Assembly: GCA_030452275.1 (NCBI GenBank)
Contig: JAKDMR010000059.1
Coordinates: 1 to 9,394 of the forward strand
DNA from: Candidatus Nitrosocosmicus sp.
GTDB lineage: Archaea; Thermoproteota; Nitrososphaeria; Nitrososphaerales; Nitrososphaeraceae
Length of the DNA stretch: 9,394 bases
Direction of reading: 5' to 3'
Numbering within the stretch: position 1 is the first letter of the stretch; each line of letters opens with the position of its first letter. A model generated the notes under the pieces. It saw only the letters and a list, made by a program, of their open reading frames with translations, did no database searches and was not told the origin of the DNA. A program made the position numbers and the translations under genes. Positions 7,306 through 9,394 of this stretch are shown one piece after another.

Positions 7306-7381
7306 ATTATCACCATCATATGATTAAAGGAAATATTAAATTCCCCTCTAAAAATTGGTTATACTGTTACTATACATAAAT

Positions 7382-7396
7382 ATCTGGTTCGGCGGT
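7382..7396 (+). repeat. Dispersed intergenic motif, copy C
   Basis: ATCTGGTTCGGCGGT keeps the core with one change (GGTTCGGCGG), followed by an A-rich stretch like the one after copy A. It lies between the convergent 3' ends of thiC and the ferredoxin gene. Confidence 0.5.
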
Positions 7397-7474
7397 AAGT
7401 GAAAAAATTTCAGGGCTTTTAATAAGAGACTTTATTCTATAGTCAAAATAACTTAGAATTATTATCTCAGTGTT

Positions 7475-7975
7475 TCAACCAAATGATTTTAACATTTCTT
7501 CATGAACTGGTAAATTAGCCTCATCTACCTTGATTGAAGTAGTAGGACACACTGTTACACATGCCATACACCAAATACACGCTTTTTCCCTAATGGGATC
7601 TGGTTTGTCAGTATAATCTTTTCTGCCTTCTCTGTTATTATCATCTCCGGTTCCTTCACTTACCGCATTTACCATTTCGATTGCTGGAACATCCTGTTCT
7701 GATCTGTACCATTGATATACTTGAACAGGACAAGCCTCGATACATGCTCCATCAGAAATACAGGAATCCCAGTCTACTGCTACAAATGTTCCATGGACGC
7801 CCAAGGGGACATATTCTTCTCCTCTTGTTTTGTATGCATCTTGAACATCCTTGTTGGTGGAGGACTCTGCATCTGCTCTTCCTGGTCCCCAAACCAAATG
7901 AGTATAATCTCCATCCGAAGTTGAATGTTTTCCTACTACTTGGTGATTTTTTGGAAACTCTGGATCTATTGTCAT
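7475..7975 (-). CDS. zfx: Zinc-containing dicluster ferredoxin (Sulfolobus/Thermoplasma type)
   Basis: A soluble low-potential electron carrier of the archaeal zinc-ferredoxin family, which serves 2-oxoacid oxidoreductases and other reductive enzymes. Cluster I motif is CISDGACIEACP (C72, C78, C82), with D75 where the Sulfolobus protein also has Asp. Cluster II motif is CIWCMACVTVCP (C133, C136, C139, C143). The N-terminal extension carries VVGKH, and the residues aligned with the known zinc ligands are all present: H17, H26, H61 (in GVHGTFV) and D126 (in DPIREKAC). At 166 residues it is much longer than the roughly 103 of the Sulfolobus protein. The extra length lies between H17 and H61 and between the two cluster motifs, where there is an acidic, Gly/Asn-rich stretch (about 104-120). 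It is convergent with thiC, whose reaction needs reducing electrons, but any pairing is inference. Family assignment is firm. Confidence 0.93.
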   Translation of the reverse strand: MTIDPEFPKNHQVVGKHSTSDGDYTHLVWGPGRADAESSTNKDVQDAYKTRGEEYVPLGVHGTFVAVDWDSCISDGACIEACPVQVYQWYRSEQDVPAIEMVNAVSEGTGDDNNREGRKDYTDKPDPIREKACIWCMACVTVCPTTSIKVDEANLPVHEEMLKSFG

Positions 7976-7999
7976 ATCCCTATATTGTTATAAAAGTTG

Positions 8000-8005
8000 A
8001 TATAA
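8000..8005 (-). promoter_or_regulatory. Candidate TATA box of the ferredoxin gene
   Basis: TTATAT on the minus strand, centred about 27 nt before the ATG at 7975, predicting a leader of at most a few bases. A stronger-looking TTTTATAA at 7988-7995 is only about 17 nt from the ATG, too near for this start. Confidence 0.4.
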
Positions 8006-8151
8006 GTTAGCCTGTAATTTTGAGTTTTATTTTCGCTGAGAATGAGAGATCTAAGTTACGATAAAGCTATTCGTATGAGTAATATACATTATCATTGGTT
8101 GCCACCTCGCTTACATTACAAAAGATGACACGGTGGGATCAAGTTCCGTAT

Positions 8152-8190
8152 GGTATAGGGGTTCAGTGGTATGTGCAACAAATATGACCT
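8152..8190 (+). repeat. Dispersed intergenic motif, copy D
   Basis: Starts GGTATAGGGGTTCAGTGGTA and ends CAACAAATATGACCT. It aligns with copy A over about 38 nt at roughly 80 percent identity by eye. Confidence 0.6.
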
Positions 8191-8245
8191 AAATTCATCA
8201 CCTAAACAAATGTAATCTGATGATCACATTTTAAGGGAATACGAT

Positions 8246-8259
8246 GGTAGTTGGTTCTG
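8246..8259 (+). repeat. Dispersed intergenic motif, copy E (degenerate)
   Basis: GGTAGTTGGTTCTG retains the first part of the motif (compare GGTAGCTGGTTCGG in copy B), after which the similarity is lost. It lies about 95 bp after copy D. Confidence 0.35.
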
Positions 8260-8344
8260 TCCGGGGAGAATGGAACCATTTTGTCTGTAATCTGTAGTTA
8301 ACATTTCATCCAGACTGAATATGGGTAGGATTAATTATTCTAAA

Positions 8345-8353
8345 TTTATAAAA
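8345..8353 (+). promoter_or_regulatory. Orphan TATA box
   Basis: TTTATAAAA is one of the best TATA matches in the window and would place a transcript start near 8373. The next open frame begins at 8406 and is only 12 codons, so a non-coding transcript or a remnant promoter is more likely than a protein gene. Confidence 0.35.
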
Positions 8354-8489
8354 ACTTGGTCCGAATCAAGAAATACGGTTCAAGGTTGAACATAATCCCC
8401 ATCCTATGAATATGATGAGTAGCAAGAATGCCTCGGCAATTTGAGAATAAAGGCTTTAAGGGCTGAGTATAAGTTTAACTTCTTTAAAA

Positions 8490-8516
8490 TTTTTCGTAAT
8501 ATTTTTATAACTTTTT
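8490..8516 (+). terminator. Candidate T-tract terminator for the orphan transcript
   Basis: Three runs of five T (8490-8494, 8502-8506, 8512-8516) lie just before the promoter of the next gene. Archaeal transcription often ends at such U-rich stretches without a hairpin. They could equally be ordinary AT-rich intergenic sequence. Confidence 0.25.
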
Positions 8517-8583
8517 AATTCTAAATCTATTAGAATATTAGAGTATTAGAGTATTAGAGTTAGTTAGCAAATGCCATATATTT
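8517..8583 (+). promoter_or_regulatory. Duplicated promoter segment (right copy) for the exported repeat protein
   Basis: This 67-bp segment is the inverted twin of 5645-5703, with one extra AGTATTAG unit making a run of three overlapping ATTAGAGT-like repeats. Its ATATAT (8576-8581) is centred 23-24 nt before the ATG at 8602, so it should drive that gene as a leaderless message. ATTGCATATA follows it in both copies. Confidence 0.8.
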
Positions 8584-8601
8584 GATTGCATATAAAATGA
8601 T

Positions 8602-9394
8602 ATGCTAAATATAGCAATCCAAAGAATTCTCTACAAAGGGGATTTATCAATAAGCCGTTCCTTTTTAATCGCAGTTTTGGTTATGGGACCGACATTAGGC
8701 ATGATCTCAATTACGAATGATGCAATGGGTCAACCGTTCAAGGGATTAAAGTATAATGATCATTTATTTAGGGTGTCAGACACAGCAACACTTGCAATCC
8801 CACCTGATGGAGAATGTCCTGAAGGAACAACTCAAGCATCACCACCACTTAATCCACAGTTAGGATGCATTCCAAACACCGTTACCTCAGAACCTAATTC
8901 AGATGAATCTCCAGAAAGGACATCAGACTCAGCAACACTCGCAATCCCTCCAGACGATCCCGGATGTCCTGAAGGATTTGTTCAAGCACCCAATCCTGAA
9001 CTAGGATGTATAGCAAACACAATCGCATCAGAACCCAACTCAGATAGCTCCGACGATAGAGTATCAGACTCAAAAGAAGCAGTTGCAATCCAGCCAGATG
9101 GCGAATGTCCTGAAGGAACAACTCAAGCATCACCTCCTTTGAATCCACAGTTAGGATGCATTCCAAACAATGAGACTTCTGAGCCAAGTAGCAAAGGCAA
9201 TTTTATTATCCAAGTTACTGTGGTAGACGATTTAGATGATGATCATAATTTCTATGATTTAGTAGACATATATGTGAAGGAGTATCCCCAATATGGTCAT
9301 TTTAATATAGATTTGACTGATGCATTGTATAGTGATACGTCTGATGGCGAATATACTACAGAGATAATAATGCCATCCGGGTTAATAGAAGTAG
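8602..9394 (+). CDS. Secreted protein with three two-cysteine repeats, 3'-truncated by window edge
   Basis: The frame is open from ATG 8602 to the window end (264 codons, no stop). An earlier ATG at 8597 is in another frame and stops after three codons. Residues 1-20 are basic and polar, and 21-37 are hydrophobic (FLIAVLVMGPTLGMISI). A polar segment with AMGQ follows, so this is a signal peptide or anchor. From residue 59 come three repeats starting at 59, 108 and 155, each of the form SD...A.AIPPDGECPEG...NP.LGCI, with two cysteines and a Ser/Asp/Glu-rich linker. From about residue 199 a different part begins (GNFIIQVTVVDDLDDDHNF), acidic and probably beta-rich. No function is assigned; the paired cysteines suggest one disulfide per repeat outside the cell (inference). 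Its promoter is shared with the 74-residue gene at 5401. Confidence 0.85.
   Translation, partial: MLNIAIQRILYKGDLSISRSFLIAVLVMGPTLGMISITNDAMGQPFKGLKYNDHLFRVSDTATLAIPPDGECPEGTTQASPPLNPQLGCIPNTVTSEPNSDESPERTSDSATLAIPPDDPGCPEGFVQAPNPELGCIANTIASEPNSDSSDDRVSDSKEAVAIQPDGECPEGTTQASPPLNPQLGCIPNNETSEPSSKGNFIIQVTVVDDLDDDHNFYDLVDIYVKEYPQYGHFNIDLTDALYSDTSDGEYTTEIIMPSGLIEV
8776..9195 (+). repeat. Three tandem coding repeats (147, 141 and about 132 bp)
   Basis: Units begin at 8776, 8923 and 9064. Units 1 and 3 are nearly identical in DNA across the segment running from GECPEG to LGCIPN, while unit 2 is clearly diverged there (GCPEGFVQAPNPELGCIAN). Confidence 0.9.

Larger units (their letters stand above)
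8006..8601. other. Long intergenic region rich in regulatory-looking elements
   Basis: This stretch of about 600 bp between divergent genes has no credible protein gene. From left to right it holds motif copies D (8152-8190) and E (8246-8259), an orphan TATA box (8345-8353), the palindrome GTTCAAGGTTGAAC (8378-8391), a weak C/D-box-like arrangement (8412-8466), a set of T-tracts (8490-8516) and the duplicated promoter segment (8517-8583). Confidence 0.55.

Noticed and set aside
7681..8010. 109-codon plus-strand frame over the ferredoxin gene
   Set aside because: It is opposite a firmly identified ferredoxin and its product has no sensible domain.
8152..8190. Resemblance of GGTTCAGTGGTA to the D-arm of a tRNA
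   Set aside because: No acceptor, anticodon or T-arm can be folded around it, and the flanking bases do not pair as a D-stem. It belongs to the dispersed motif family instead.
5645..8583. Interpretation of the inverted promoter copies as ends of a transposon
   Set aside because: There is no transposase between them, no target-site duplication is visible, and both copies sit exactly at gene starts, so promoter duplication is the simpler reading.
8894..9187. 97-codon open frame on the minus strand
   Set aside because: It is antisense to the three coding repeats of the exported protein; its leucine-rich product is a by-product of the repeat composition.

Overview
The window reads as archaeal DNA, most likely from an ammonia-oxidising thaumarchaeon of the soil type (Nitrososphaerales, possibly Nitrosocosmicus-like). 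The DNA is AT-rich. Most recognisable genes have a TATA-like box centred about 24-27 nt before the start codon, the geometry of leaderless archaeal transcripts. The ferredoxin is of the zinc-containing archaeal type and ThiC looks archaeal. The lineage is inferred from gene content and promoter style, not from a marker gene.

Left edge (1-1168, minus strand): an astacin-type zinc metalloprotease running off the window. It has a zymogen-type propeptide, a complete catalytic domain and then 48-49-residue repeats encoded by perfect 144-bp DNA repeats. After about 490 bp with no recognised gene come the remains of a stomatin/SPFH (Band 7) gene (1658-2375), broken by loss of its 5' end and a frameshifting deletion.

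Centre-left (2515-4960, plus strand): a three-gene block. Two paralogous 212-residue DUF1326 proteins with CxCxxxCPC motifs flank a DUF2182 multispanning membrane protein. The membrane protein has a Cys-rich conserved core, a His/Asn-rich loop and a Met-Asp repeat tail made by a GATATG microsatellite. It looks like an uncharacterised metal-handling (perhaps copper) cassette; that function is inference.

Centre-right (5401-7975): a 74-residue membrane-anchored or secreted protein (minus), thiC for the thiamine pyrimidine (plus) and a zinc/7-8Fe ferredoxin (minus, convergent with thiC). ThiC is a radical-SAM enzyme that needs reduced electron carrier, so a ferredoxin nearby is plausible but not proof of partnership.

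Right edge (8602-9394, plus strand, incomplete): a secreted protein with three two-cysteine repeats of 47-49 residues.

The intergenic DNA holds unexplained structure. An identical 59-bp promoter segment lies in inverted orientation before two different exported-protein genes (5645-5703 and 8517-8583), ending at the same TATA box in both. A short motif around GGTTCGGTGG recurs five times in the same orientation between 5045 and 8260, always between genes. An orphan TATA box at 8345 precedes a region with a weak C/D-box-like arrangement. No tRNA, rRNA, CRISPR array or transposase was found.
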